A DNA stretch of 64,000 nt from Chloroflexota bacterium (GTDB taxonomy: Bacteria > Chloroflexota > Anaerolineae > DUEN01). The notes beneath the pieces are model-generated. The model was not told where the DNA came from, searched no databases, and was given only the letters and a program-made list of their open reading frames with translations. Below, one piece after another: positions 55,929 to 64,000 of the stretch; position 1 is the first letter of the stretch, and every line of letters starts with the position of its first letter. The position numbers and the translations under genes are program-made. The stretch covers positions 1-64,000 of the forward strand of contig JAADGJ010000028.1 of assembly GCA_013152435.1 (NCBI GenBank), given 5' to 3'.

Positions 55929-56681
55929 ATGAAGGTGACCTTCCTGGGCACAGGTGCAGCGGAGGGGATCCCCAGCTTCGGATGCGATTGCCCTCGATGC
56001 GAGGCAGCGCGCGAGCCGGGGGACAAGAACAGGCGGCGGCGCTCATCCCTGCTCGTGAGCGGGGCCGAGCACAAGCTGCTGGTGGACACGCCGCCGGAGA
56101 TCAGCAACATGCTGGATCACGGGGACTTCTCGGACATCTCCGCCATCCTCCTCTCCCACGAGCACTACGACCACGTCGGCGGGCTGATGGAGTTCGAGTA
56201 CTGGTGCAACCGGGTGCTCCATGCGTTCGCTGGATATGACGTGCTGCCGCAAATCCGGCTCACCCCCCGGCTATCGACGATGATCCTGCTCTCCGAGTTC
56301 GAGTCCCACGCCCCCATCGTCTTCGGATCCCTGCAGGTGATCCCGTTCAAGGTCATGCACCACGTGCCCTGCTATGGGTTTCTCTTCGAGGAGGACGGCA
56401 AGCGGATCGTCTACTACAGCGACAGCAACGACCTGCTCAGCGAGTTCCACCTTCGGCTGCTCGCCCAGGCCGATGTGGCCATCTTCCACACCCCCGACTT
56501 CGAGCAGACGGAGCACCACATCAGCGTCCTGGGCCTGGAGGATCTCCTGCGATCCTACCCAACCCGCCAGGCGGTGATCACGCACATCAGCCACCACAAC
56601 CGGAAACACGAGGAGCTGGTCGCGGAGCTGAGCAGATACAACATCCTGGTGGCTTACGACGGGATGGAGATAGAGGTGTAG
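55929..56681 (+). CDS. MBL-fold metallohydrolase, PhnP-like
   Basis: 250 residues; ATG seven bases after GGAGGTG. It starts MKVTFLGTGAAEGIPSFGC and has the extra cysteine motif GCDCPRC typical of PhnP and related cyclic-phosphate esterases. The metal site is LLSHEHYDHVGG (HxHxDH), followed by the Asp in RIVYYSDSNDL and the His in AVITHISHHNRKHEEL. PhnP cleaves ribose cyclic phosphates; others in the group act on tRNA or lipoate. No phn genes are nearby, so the substrate is open. Confidence 0.9.
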   Translation: MKVTFLGTGAAEGIPSFGCDCPRCEAAREPGDKNRRRRSSLLVSGAEHKLLVDTPPEISNMLDHGDFSDISAILLSHEHYDHVGGLMEFEYWCNRVLHAFAGYDVLPQIRLTPRLSTMILLSEFESHAPIVFGSLQVIPFKVMHHVPCYGFLFEEDGKRIVYYSDSNDLLSEFHLRLLAQADVAIFHTPDFEQTEHHISVLGLEDLLRSYPTRQAVITHISHHNRKHEELVAELSRYNILVAYDGMEIEV

Positions 56682-56693
56682 CGGGGAAAATAA

Positions 56694-56725
56694 GGCGGCG
56701 GGGCATATCCAGACGCCCCGCCGCC
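56694..56725 (-). terminator. Intrinsic terminator of aspS
   Basis: An 11-bp stem GGCGGCGGGGC/GCCCCGCCGCC with a 10-base loop. On the minus strand it is followed by TTATTTTCC. It may also end the convergent MBL transcript. Confidence 0.88.
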
Positions 56726-56737
56726 ATTGCGATGACT

Positions 56738-58525
56738 TTACTCGTCCAGCTTCAGGCAGATATGCAACTCATCCAGCTGGCGCTGGGACACCGGCGAGGG
56801 CGCCCCGGTCATCAGGTCTGTAGCCTGGGCCGTCTTGGGGAAGGCGATGACCTCCCGGATGTTGTGCTCGCCCGCCAGGATGGCCACCAGCCGATCGATG
56901 CCAGGGGCGATCCCGCCATGAGGGGGCGCGCCGTACTCGAACGCCTCCAGCATATGGCCGAACTGCGCCTGGGCCTCCTCCGGCGTGATCCCCAGCACGT
57001 CGAACATCAGCGCCTGCTGGTCACGGCGGTGGATTCGGATGCTGCCGCCGCCCACCTCCCAACCGTTGCACACGATGTCGTAGGCCTTCGCCTTGGCCTT
57101 GCCCGGGTCGTAGTCCGGCCCCGGCTGCAGATACTTCCAATCCTCGTCCAAAGCGGCCGTAAACGGATGATGCATGGCGGTCCAGCGCCTCTCGTCCTCA
57201 TCCCACTCATACAGCGGGAAGTCCACGACCCATACGAACGCCAGCTCATCCGGATCCATCAGGTCCAACCGGCGCCCCATCTCCAACCGGAGATGCCCCA
57301 GCGCCTGAGCCACAACGTCCGGCTGATCGGCGACCACCAGCCCGAGATCGCCCGGCTCCAACTCCAACCGCTCGATAACCCCGGCCGTCTCCTCTGGCGT
57401 CAGGAACTTGGCGATGGGAGAGCGCAGCCCCTCGTCCGTGCGGATCAACCAGACGAGCCCCTTGGCGCCATGCTGCTGGGCGAAGGCGGTCAGCTCGTCC
57501 AGCTCCCGTCGGGAATAGCTCCCACAGCCGGGCGCCCGGATGCCCCGGATCCGTCCCCCGCCGGCCGCCGTCGAGGAGAAGACCCGGAACTGGCTGTCGG
57601 ATAGCAGGTCGGTCAGCTCCACGATCTCCATGCCGAAACGCAAATCCGGCTTATCCGTGCCATAGCGGGCCATCGCCTCCTCGTAGGTCAGCCGGGGGAA
57701 CGGCTTATACTTCAAGTGCTTCCCCGTCTCCGGCTCCAGCGCCTCCACCATGCCGATGAACAACCCCTCGATCAGGTCGAGTATATCATCCCGATCCACG
57801 AACGACATCTCCAGGTCCAACTGGGTGAACTCCGGCTGGCGATCGGCGCGCAGGTCCTCGTCCCGGAAGCAGCGGGCGATCTGGAAGTACCGCTCGATGC
57901 CCGCCACCATCAGGAGCTGCTTGAGCTGCTGCGGCGACTGCGGCAGCGCGTAGAAGCAGCCGGGATGGACACGGCTGGGCACGATGTAGTCCCGTGCACC
58001 CTCCGGCGTGCTCTTGATCAGGATCGGAGTCTCCACCTCCAGGAAATCCCGAGCGTGCAGATAGTCCCGGATATATGTGACCACCTTATCTCGCAGCTCC
58101 AGGTTGCGCTGCATGCGCGGCCGCCGCAGATCCAGATATCGGTAGCGCAGACGCAGCGCCTCGTCCACGGGCTGATCCTCGTTAATATAGAACGGAGGCG
58201 TGCGGGATGGATTCAGGATGGTCACTGCTGAGGCGGCCACCTCGATCTCGCCGGTGGGCAGCGCCGGATTGATCAACCCCTCCGGCCGGGCGCGCACCTG
58301 TCCGACCACCTGAATGACGTACTCATTGCGCACGGTATCCGCCGTCCGATGCGCCTCCGCCGACAGCGCCGCATCACACACGACCTGGACGATCCCCCAG
58401 CGGTCGCGCAGATCCAGGAAGATCAGACCGCCGTGATCACGGCGGCGATGCACCCAACCCGCCAGGGTCACCTGCTGACCGATATGATGGGTACGCAGCT
58501 CGCCACACTTGTGGGTCTTCAGCAT
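56738..58525 (-). CDS. aspS: Aspartyl-tRNA synthetase
   Basis: 595 residues, normal for the bacterial type. The N-terminal anticodon-binding OB fold ([20 protein letters not shown]) is followed by the class II catalytic core: motif 1 around [20 protein letters not shown], motif 2 [19 protein letters not shown], and motif 3 [19 protein letters not shown]. The bacterial GAD insertion lies near residues 300-420. Two adjacent ATGs exist; the second has the better spacing to GGAG. It has its own promoter and terminator, so it is a single-gene unit. Confidence 0.98.
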   Translation of the reverse strand: MLKTHKCGELRTHHIGQQVTLAGWVHRRRDHGGLIFLDLRDRWGIVQVVCDAALSAEAHRTADTVRNEYVIQVVGQVRARPEGLINPALPTGEIEVAASAVTILNPSRTPPFYINEDQPVDEALRLRYRYLDLRRPRMQRNLELRDKVVTYIRDYLHARDFLEVETPILIKSTPEGARDYIVPSRVHPGCFYALPQSPQQLKQLLMVAGIERYFQIARCFRDEDLRADRQPEFTQLDLEMSFVDRDDILDLIEGLFIGMVEALEPETGKHLKYKPFPRLTYEEAMARYGTDKPDLRFGMEIVELTDLLSDSQFRVFSSTAAGGGRIRGIRAPGCGSYSRRELDELTAFAQQHGAKGLVWLIRTDEGLRSPIAKFLTPEETAGVIERLELEPGDLGLVVADQPDVVAQALGHLRLEMGRRLDLMDPDELAFVWVVDFPLYEWDEDERRWTAMHHPFTAALDEDWKYLQPGPDYDPGKAKAKAYDIVCNGWEVGGGSIRIHRRDQQALMFDVLGITPEEAQAQFGHMLEAFEYGAPPHGGIAPGIDRLVAILAGEHNIREVIAFPKTAQATDLMTGAPSPVSQRQLDELHICLKLDE

Positions 58526-58631
58526 CATCCATCTCCAAAACAAGCGCTCCGGCCGCCTCCTCTCACAATCCGACCAGCCCGGCGCGGCAAGAGCGCAAAG
58601 AATAGGTACACACTAGAAGGGAATCAGAGGG

Positions 58632-58660
58632 ATTATACTGCCGGGATTTGGAAAGCACAA
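58632..58660 (-). promoter_or_regulatory. Sigma70 promoter for aspS
   Basis: On the minus strand: TTGTGC (58655-58660), 17 bases, TATAAT (58632-58637). The leader is about 100 bases; I see no T-box in it. Confidence 0.7.
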
Positions 58661-58698
58661 GCCACCACCGGAGCGGCCGTGCCCCTCCACGGCATCCC

Positions 58699-59790
58699 CT
58701 ACCCGTACCGTTTCTCGAAATCCCGCAGGAACGCCACCAACGCCCGCACAGCCTCGATGGACTGCGCATTGTAGAGGGACGCTCGCAACCCGCCCACGGA
58801 TCGATGCCCCTTCAGCCCGACGAGCCCGATCTCCTCGGCCTCGCTCACAAACCGCTTCTCCAGCTCCTCATCCCCGCCCCGGATGCGAAATACCACGTTC
58901 ATGCGAGAGCGGTCCCCCTCCGCCACCGGGACGTCGTAGAAGTCGCTGGCGTCGAGGGCATCGTATAGGGCTCGGGCCTTCTCCTCGTTGCGCCGCTCAA
59001 TGGCCTCCAATCCCCCCTCCCGCTCGATCCAATCCACCACCAGGCCGATCATGTAGATGCCAAAGGTCGGCGGGGTGTTATAGAGGGAACGCCGCTGCAC
59101 GTGCGTTCGATACTGCAACATCGTCGGCAGATTCTTGTCCGCCCGCTCCGCCAGATCGCGCCGCAGGATCACCACGGTGACGCCGGCCGGGCCCATGTTC
59201 TTCTGCGCGCCGGCGAAGATCAGGCCGAAGCGGGAGACGTCGATCCGACGAGACAGGATATCGGAGGACATATCGGCCACCAACGGGACGTCTCCTGTAT
59301 CCGGGAACCACGCCCATTGGGTCCCCCGGATCGTGTTGTTGGACGCCATGTACACGTAAGAGGCATCCCCATGCAGCTCGATCTCCTCCGGCCGGGGCAA
59401 CCGCCGATACTCCTCATCGGCCGTGGAGGCAGCGATGCGATAGGACGCCAACTTCTCCAGCTCGGCGATGGCCTTTTGGGTCCAATTGCCCGTGTCGATC
59501 ACATCGACCGGCTTCCCCTCCAAAGCCAGGTTCATGGGCACCATGGCGAACTGCAGGCTGGCCCCGCCCTGCAGGAACAGTACCGCGTACTCCTCGGGGA
59601 TGCCCAGCACACGGCGCAGCCCGGCCTCGGCCCGATCGAGGATGTCCTCGAACGCCTTGGACCGATGGCTCATCTCCATGACCGACATGCCCAAACCGGC
59701 GTAATTCAGCAACTCATCACGGGCCCGCTCCAACACGGAAACCGGCAGCACGGCAGGCCCCGGATTGAAATTGAAAACTCGGCCGTACAT
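58699..59790 (-). CDS. serC: Phosphoserine aminotransferase
   Basis: 363 residues. A PLP enzyme of serine synthesis that transaminates 3-phosphohydroxypyruvate. It begins VFNFNPGPAVLPVSVLERA, has LFLQGGASLQFAMVPMNL, the Trp stack TGNWTQKAIAE, the PLP-Lys in LIFAGAQKNMGPAG, and the C-terminal LVGLKGHRSVGGLRASLYN. The start is the ATG of MYGRVFNF; an ATG 12 bases upstream directly abuts GGAGG and is less likely. No serA or serB is next to it. Confidence 0.97.
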   Translation of the reverse strand: MYGRVFNFNPGPAVLPVSVLERARDELLNYAGLGMSVMEMSHRSKAFEDILDRAEAGLRRVLGIPEEYAVLFLQGGASLQFAMVPMNLALEGKPVDVIDTGNWTQKAIAELEKLASYRIAASTADEEYRRLPRPEEIELHGDASYVYMASNNTIRGTQWAWFPDTGDVPLVADMSSDILSRRIDVSRFGLIFAGAQKNMGPAGVTVVILRRDLAERADKNLPTMLQYRTHVQRRSLYNTPPTFGIYMIGLVVDWIEREGGLEAIERRNEEKARALYDALDASDFYDVPVAEGDRSRMNVVFRIRGGDEELEKRFVSEAEEIGLVGLKGHRSVGGLRASLYNAQSIEAVRALVAFLRDFEKRYG

Positions 59791-59925
59791 GGTTGATCTC
59801 ATCCTCCGCCGATGTTGAGATGCGGGGATCGACGACGTAGCGCCGCCCCCACATGAACGCCATCCCCCGGTAGAGGTGGAATATCGCAGATCGGCTCGGC
59901 CTACGAAACGATGCCGGGCGGCGCA

Positions 59926-60975
59926 CTATCGCACATAGATGGGATTGCTGAAGATCCAGGCACGCCACCGTCCCCAGGCCCGACGGTACACCTCCACCCG
60001 ATACACGCCAGGCCGGGAGCTGACGAAGCGCATCTGATCGCCATGTGCCTGCGCGATCACCTCCCCATCACGCAGCAGGCGAATACGCCCCGCCCGTGGC
60101 AGCCACACCTCGAACCACGTGCGTGGTCCGGCCGGCAACGTGTCCCCCATGATGGCCACGCGATCCCCCTGGGAGGCCCGGAAGCGGAACCCCGTCGTGA
60201 GGGCCGGCATGTCATAACCGACCCAACAATGCCCTTGCCGAAGCGCGTCCAGGACCAGCGCCCGATCGTGCTCCAGATCCCCGGAGAACGGCTCCCGGGC
60301 CAGGATATGCGTGTTCACGGCCCGGAAACACGTCTCATATGGGAGCACGGTCAACATCCACGGGCCAAACCGATGATACGTCGCATGTGAGTCGGATCCC
60401 CCCAACGCCACCACCGGCCGCTTTTGCGTCAGGACATCCCACTTCGCCAACGTCTCAGGCCACGGGCCGGTGGTGAACCATTGCGGCCGCTTCACGATCA
60501 GCAACCCCAACAGGCGGTTCCACGCATAGGCCCGGAACTCCGACATGTAGTTCCACAGCTCGATCCCCGTGTACCCGTTCACCTCCCAATTCCTCCAGGG
60601 ATACATGTCCCGGAGGAGGCGGGAGTTCCGCTCGTAAGGATGGGCCAGGAAGCTCAGGCCGCCCTGGCTCTCGACCGCATCGATCAACGCCTGGGGGTCC
60701 CGCCCGAACCGGGTCACATCCTCGCGCACGCCCAGACACAGCAGGTGCGTCCCCTCGGGGTTGCGCTGGGGGTCGTGCACTTCCTCCCCCACCAGCACGA
60801 GGACGGAGCCCCGCCATCCCTCCTCGGCCAGGAGCAATTTGTTATGATCGGTGATCACGAGGAAGTCCAGGCCCGCCCGTTGGGCCGCCTGCACCAGATC
60901 GGAGAAGGTGCCCGTGCCATCGCTGGCGACGGTATGCATGTGGATATTCCCGGAGAACTCATACCAGCAGGTCAC
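59926..60975 (-). CDS. PHP-domain metal-dependent phosphoesterase (CehA/McbA-like)
   Basis: 349 residues. The PHP motifs are complete: GNIHMHTVASDGTGTF, FLVITDHNKLLL, LAHPYE and GGSDSHATYHRFGPW. The C-terminal ~100 residues form a beta-sandwich-like part (GFRFRASQGDRVAIMGDTL). The extended form with this tail is seen in CehA/McbA hydrolases of carbamates and in many uncharacterised PHP proteins, so the substrate is unknown. Its GTG overlaps the stop of trmI by 4 bases, so the two are coupled. Confidence 0.88.
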   Translation of the reverse strand: MTCWYEFSGNIHMHTVASDGTGTFSDLVQAAQRAGLDFLVITDHNKLLLAEEGWRGSVLVLVGEEVHDPQRNPEGTHLLCLGVREDVTRFGRDPQALIDAVESQGGLSFLAHPYERNSRLLRDMYPWRNWEVNGYTGIELWNYMSEFRAYAWNRLLGLLIVKRPQWFTTGPWPETLAKWDVLTQKRPVVALGGSDSHATYHRFGPWMLTVLPYETCFRAVNTHILAREPFSGDLEHDRALVLDALRQGHCWVGYDMPALTTGFRFRASQGDRVAIMGDTLPAGPRTWFEVWLPRAGRIRLLRDGEVIAQAHGDQMRFVSSRPGVYRVEVYRRAWGRWRAWIFSNPIYVR

Positions 60976-61880
60976 GACGACGCCTCATCATCCACGGGGG
61001 GCTCCTGTTCCTCCGGCGTCTCCTCGGCCTCCTGCTGTCTCGCCAGCTTCGAGAGGTAGGGACGGCGCACGGCGGGTCGCCACGTGACGGATTCATCGCC
61101 CAACTTCACCTTGCGGGCGAAGATCAGATAGGCGGTGTGGGCCACCATGCGATCAGCGGGCCGGAACCGATCCGGGACGGGCTTGTACGGCCGCAGGGAC
61201 AGCTCCTCGACCTCGATCTCGGCGAAGCCGCCGTGGGATTCCAAGGCCGCCAGCAGCTCGATGACCTGATTGGCCGTGGGCACCAGGCTGCCGAAGAACC
61301 CGCCCTGAGTGAGCGCCTCGTACGCCTGCGCCAGATAGTCCCAGGGCGTGCGCAGATCCAGGAAGCAGGCATCCACATCCCGCTCGTCGAACCCCTCCGC
61401 GATGTCCCGGGTCCGAAACGTGACGTAAGGCAGCAGGCCGATCCGCCCCAGGTTACGCTCCGCCAGCGTCTGCATCTCCGGCCGGGCCTCGTAGGAGTAC
61501 ACATGCCCCTCCGGCATGACCGCTCGCGCCATCGCCAGCGTCAGCCCTCCGCTGCCCGTGCCAGCCTCCACCACCCGCCGCCCGGAGAAGAGGTTGAGGC
61601 GCAGGACGATATAAGCCGCATCTTTGGGGTAAACGATCTGCGTGGTGCGCTTCAGCTGCAGGATCAGGTCATGCGTGGATGGTTCGAGCACGAGATAGGG
61701 GTAGCCCGTATGGGTACGGATCGTGCATCCCAGCGGCTGCCCGATGATGTCATCGTGCCGGATCCGGCCGCGATGGCTATGCCACTCCCCTCCCGCCTGC
61801 AGGCGGATCAGGCGGCGCCGGCGATCCTGGCCCACCAGCAGAATCAGGTCGTTCTCCTGAGCAATCCGCACGCTTCCCAT
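60972..61880 (-). CDS. trmI: tRNA (adenine-N1)-methyltransferase, TrmI family
   Basis: 302 residues. It methylates A58 in the T-loop of tRNAs, important for tRNA stability at high temperature. The N-terminal beta domain is followed by the SAM motif GRRVVEAGTGSGGLTLAMAR, the helix YSYEARPEMQTLAERNL, and the catalytic DLRTPWDYLAQAYEALT. Upstream QIVYPKDAAYIVLRL is the family's conserved entry to the methylase domain. The C-terminus is a long acidic tail (EEQEPPVDDEASS). A promoter and a leader hairpin are present upstream. Confidence 0.95.
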   Translation of the reverse strand: MGSVRIAQENDLILLVGQDRRRRLIRLQAGGEWHSHRGRIRHDDIIGQPLGCTIRTHTGYPYLVLEPSTHDLILQLKRTTQIVYPKDAAYIVLRLNLFSGRRVVEAGTGSGGLTLAMARAVMPEGHVYSYEARPEMQTLAERNLGRIGLLPYVTFRTRDIAEGFDERDVDACFLDLRTPWDYLAQAYEALTQGGFFGSLVPTANQVIELLAALESHGGFAEIEVEELSLRPYKPVPDRFRPADRMVAHTAYLIFARKVKLGDESVTWRPAVRRPYLSKLARQQEAEETPEEQEPPVDDEASS

Positions 61881-61899
61881 CCCCTCGCCGCTTATGAAA

Positions 61900-61920
61900 G
61901 GCTGCGCCCAGCGCGCAGCC
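61900..61920 (-). promoter_or_regulatory. Leader hairpin of trmI
   Basis: Stem GGCTGCGC (61900-61907) with GCGCAGCC (61913-61920), loop 5 bases. It lies between the promoter and start codon, within 20 bases of the ATG, and could affect ribosome access. Confidence 0.6.
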
Positions 61921-61927
61921 AGAGGCG

Positions 61928-61956
61928 ATTATAACGTATGGCATGCCGCCGGGCAA
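61928..61956 (-). promoter_or_regulatory. Sigma70 promoter for trmI
   Basis: On the minus strand: TTGCCC (61951-61956), 17 bases, TATAAT (61928-61933). The leader is about 40 bases long. Confidence 0.7.
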
Positions 61957-62066
61957 CTTCGTCGCTCCTCCGGCGGCGTATCCCAACACGCTTCCTCCAG
62001 CTCCCCGCGGCATCTCCCCCAAAGTGTGTCGGGCAGTACTCGAGGGCGTCCCCCGGCCATCACAAT

Positions 62067-62095
62067 TTGACGGATCCCACCAGACCTGGTAAAAT
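62067..62095 (+). promoter_or_regulatory. Promoter for the 38-codon ORF/leader RNA
   Basis: TTGACG (62067-62072), 17 bases, TAAAAT (62090-62095) with an extended TG (TGGTAAAAT). Transcription would begin near 62102. Confidence 0.8.
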
Positions 62096-62139
62096 CGCTG
62101 CGAGCCCGAAAAAGCTCACCACCCTGACAGGAGGTCTCC

Positions 62140-62256
62140 ATGTTCTTCCGTAAGGCGATCGGCGCGATGCAAGCGGTGCTCCGCACGGGCGATCTCGCGC
62201 GCCCGATGCACGCGCGGGCCGTATGGGTGATGGATCCCGGAGGTGGGATGAGATAG
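62140..62256 (+). CDS. 38-codon leader peptide or small protein
   Basis: The ATG lies 6 bases after a strong AGGAGG box and is read for 38 codons: MFFRKAIGAMQAVLRTGDLA, then a region ending AVWVMDPGGGMR. It is basic, with no membrane span. The ORF is flanked by a promoter about 45 bases upstream and a canonical terminator 38 bases after its stop, and an ABC exporter gene starts 56 bases after that terminator. In Bacillus subtilis, bmrB is a leader peptide that attenuates an ABC multidrug exporter operon in this same arrangement. I therefore favour a leader peptide, but an independent small protein is possible. Confidence 0.65.
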   Translation: MFFRKAIGAMQAVLRTGDLARPMHARAVWVMDPGGGMR

Positions 62257-62293
62257 GTAACGACGTCTCTTCCCCTCTGGCCCCCCCGTTCGG

Positions 62294-62316
62294 CCCCGCC
62301 ACAGGCGGGGTTTTTT
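62294..62316 (+). terminator. Intrinsic terminator between leader ORF and ABC exporter
   Basis: Stem CCCCGCC (62294-62300) with GGCGGGG (62304-62310), loop ACA, followed by six T and GTTG. This is the best terminator in the window and lies between the promoter and the exporter gene. Confidence 0.92.
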
Positions 62317-62371
62317 GTTGCCCGCTTATCGGTTTTCCCCTTCCGTGGTCGCTGTAGCAGTGAGGAATCAG

Positions 62372-64000
62372 ATGCGTAACTTCCTGCGACTGATCCGCTT
62401 TCTCAAACCCTATCGTGGGCTTCTGGCCATCGCCGGCGTGCTCACCTTCGTCGTGCTGGCCGGTGAGCTGCTCACACCCGCTATCCTTGGATGGACCATC
62501 GATCGGGGCCTGAGCCGCCGTCGCATGGACCTGGTGTTCCTGTACTCGCTGCTGCTCATGGGCGTGTTCGGCCTCCGCTCGCTGGCCGCCTTCTATCAGG
62601 GCTACCTGCAGAATCTGGCCGGACAACGGATGGTGCGGGATTTGCGCCATCAGCTGTACGAGCGACTCCAGTACCTGCCCATCAGCTTCTACCGGTCCAT
62701 GCCCACGGGGCAGATCATGTCCCGCGTGACCAGCGACGTGGAGGCGGTGCAGGAGTTCGTGGCCTGGGGGCTGCTCTTCCTGATCGCCGCCTCGGTCTCC
62801 TTCGTCGGCACGTTCATCATCCTGTTGGTGATCAACTGGCGGCTCTCGCTGGCGGTGATGGCCCCCATCCTGCCGCTGGCGTTGGTCGTCTTCCTGTTCG
62901 ATCGCCGCATCGGCCCGGCCTGGGAGACGATCCGGGAGCAGATGGGCAGACTTACCACGGTGCTGCAGGAGGCCATCAGCGGCGTGCGCGTCGTGAAGGC
63001 CTTCGCCCGTGAGGTCCACGAGGTCCGACGATTCGGCGCTCAAAACGAGGCATACCGGGCTAAAAACCTCCACCGGGCTCACGTCGAGGCCCGCTCCTTC
63101 CCGCTGATGGATCTGCTCATCGGCATGTGCTTCGTGCTGCTGACGTTGTATGGTGGACGCAAGGTGATGAGCGGAGAGGTCACCCTGGGCACCTTCTTCG
63201 CCTATCAGTGGTACCTGTGGGGCGTGATCTGGCCCGTCCGCATGATGGGCTGGCTGCTCAGCATCATGCGCCAGGCGTTGGCCGCGATCCCCCGTATCCT
63301 GGAGATCCTGGACGCGCCCATCCCCATCGACGATGCGCCCCACGCGGTGGCACTGCCCAGAGCACAGGGGGAGATCCGCTTCGAAGACGTCTGGTTCGCC
63401 TTTCCGGACGATCCGGAGCGCATGGTGCTCAAGGGGTTCAACCTCACGGTGGAGCCAGGGCAGACGGTCGCCATCCTGGGCGGCACAGGATCAGGCAAGT
63501 CCTCCGTCATCAACCTGATCCCCCGGTTCTACGATGTGGCGCGCGGCCGGGTGTGCATCGACGGGCATGACGTGCGGCGGGTGCAGCTGGCCAGTCTGCG
63601 CCGCCAGATCGGCATCGTCCCCCAGGAGACGTTCCTCTTCTCGGCGACGGTGCGGGACAACATCGCCTTCGGCCGCCCGGACGCCACCCAGGAGGAGATC
63701 GAGGCGGTGGCCCGGCTGGCGCAGGCCCATGACTTCATCACGGCGCTGCCGAAGGGATACGACACCCGCGTGGGCGAGCGAGGCATCGGCCTCTCGGGCG
63801 GCCAGAAGCAGCGGATCGCCCTGGCGCGAGCGTTGCTCATGGACCCGGCCATCCTCATCCTGGATGAGGCGACATCCAGCGTGGACACGGAGACGGAATA
63901 CGAAATCCAGAAGGCGCTGGAGCAGGTCATGGCCACACGCACCAGCGTCGTCATCGCCCAGCGCCTGTCCACAATCAAGACGGCCGACAAGGTCGTGGTG
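62372..64000 (+). CDS. ABC exporter half-transporter (partial, runs off the window)
   Basis: At least 543 residues; the 3' end is beyond the window. It is a type IV ABC exporter with fused membrane and ATPase domains. The six-span domain begins RFLKPYRGLLAIAGVLTFVV and has YERLQYLPISFYRSMPTGQI and ISGVRVVKAFARE. The ATPase shows Walker A ILGGTGSGKSSVINLIPRFY, the Q-loop in IGIVPQETFLFS, the signature LSGGQKQRIALARAL and Walker B ILILDEATSSVDTE. ATG is preceded by GAGGAA at 5 bases. It resembles MsbA/LmrA/BmrC-type multidrug or lipid exporters; a partner subunit may follow. There is no promoter of its own after the upstream terminator that I can see. Confidence 0.95.
   Translation, partial: MRNFLRLIRFLKPYRGLLAIAGVLTFVVLAGELLTPAILGWTIDRGLSRRRMDLVFLYSLLLMGVFGLRSLAAFYQGYLQNLAGQRMVRDLRHQLYERLQYLPISFYRSMPTGQIMSRVTSDVEAVQEFVAWGLLFLIAASVSFVGTFIILLVINWRLSLAVMAPILPLALVVFLFDRRIGPAWETIREQMGRLTTVLQEAISGVRVVKAFAREVHEVRRFGAQNEAYRAKNLHRAHVEARSFPLMDLLIGMCFVLLTLYGGRKVMSGEVTLGTFFAYQWYLWGVIWPVRMMGWLLSIMRQALAAIPRILEILDAPIPIDDAPHAVALPRAQGEIRFEDVWFAFPDDPERMVLKGFNLTVEPGQTVAILGGTGSGKSSVINLIPRFYDVARGRVCIDGHDVRRVQLASLRRQIGIVPQETFLFSATVRDNIAFGRPDATQEEIEAVARLAQAHDFITALPKGYDTRVGERGIGLSGGQKQRIALARALLMDPAILILDEATSSVDTETEYEIQKALEQVMATRTSVVIAQRLSTIKTADKVVV

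Overview
The window reads as bacterial chromosome from a high-GC member of the Chloroflexota, probably an Anaerolineae-like or other thermophilic lineage. This placement is an inference. It rests on gene content: an ADP-forming acetate-CoA ligase beside a BioD-like/DRTGG protein, fused Nnr repair enzymes, a TlyA methyltransferase, a TPR-tailed O-antigen-ligase-like protein, YfhO, several uncharacterised proteins of a type I associate with this phylum, and no outer-membrane assembly genes. About 50 protein genes are supported. No rRNA, tRNA, CRISPR array, insertion sequence or phage was found.

Layout. 0.3-3.6 kb: a Cys-rich protein coupled to a GNAT acetyltransferase, then an ECF sigma factor, its zinc-finger membrane anti-sigma factor and a membrane protein. 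3.7-8.7 kb (minus): glgA, a GalT/HIT-like protein and a ceramidase-like hydrolase, preceded by a TauE-type exporter. 9.1-15.3 kb (plus): a large O-antigen-ligase/TPR protein, a WecA-like transferase, a DedA-like protein and an EamA transporter. 15.4-25.5 kb: a catabolic island with a lactate permease, a DUF1028 protein, two peptide-type ABC permeases and a solute-binding protein (no ATPase gene), a YjhG-like sugar-acid dehydratase and a divergent FAH-type hydrolase. 25.6-31.0 kb: a methyltransferase, enolase, the BioD-like/DRTGG protein and ADP-forming acyl-CoA synthetase.

31.4-34.9 kb (plus): cysteine desulfurase and mnmA (tRNA thiolation), two small membrane proteins and a YtxH-type protein with a seven-fold 11-residue repeat. 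35.0-44.8 kb: nnr, a YfhO-like protein, a PHP + AlbA_2-like fusion, a decaprenyl-phosphate phosphoribosyltransferase-like UbiA protein, tlyA and an AI-2E-type permease. 44.9-55.5 kb (minus): an unknown two-gene operon, an EamA transporter, smc, and an operon of two thymidylate-kinase-like paralogues, a helical protein and a ROK + Ppx/GppA fusion. 55.9-64 kb: an MBL hydrolase, aspS, serC, a PHP metallohydrolase, trmI, a 38-codon ORF closed by an intrinsic terminator, and an ABC exporter cut by the window edge.

Three features stand out. (1) A dispersed intergenic repeat family with an AGAGCGTGTCTGA end and a palindromic core recurs at several gene borders and sits in leaders, promoters and even at a start codon. 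(2) The tmk-like/ROK-Ppx operon has no standard functional explanation. (3) The unit in front of the ABC exporter (promoter, ribosome site, 38 codons, terminator, exporter) has the layout expected of leader-peptide attenuation.
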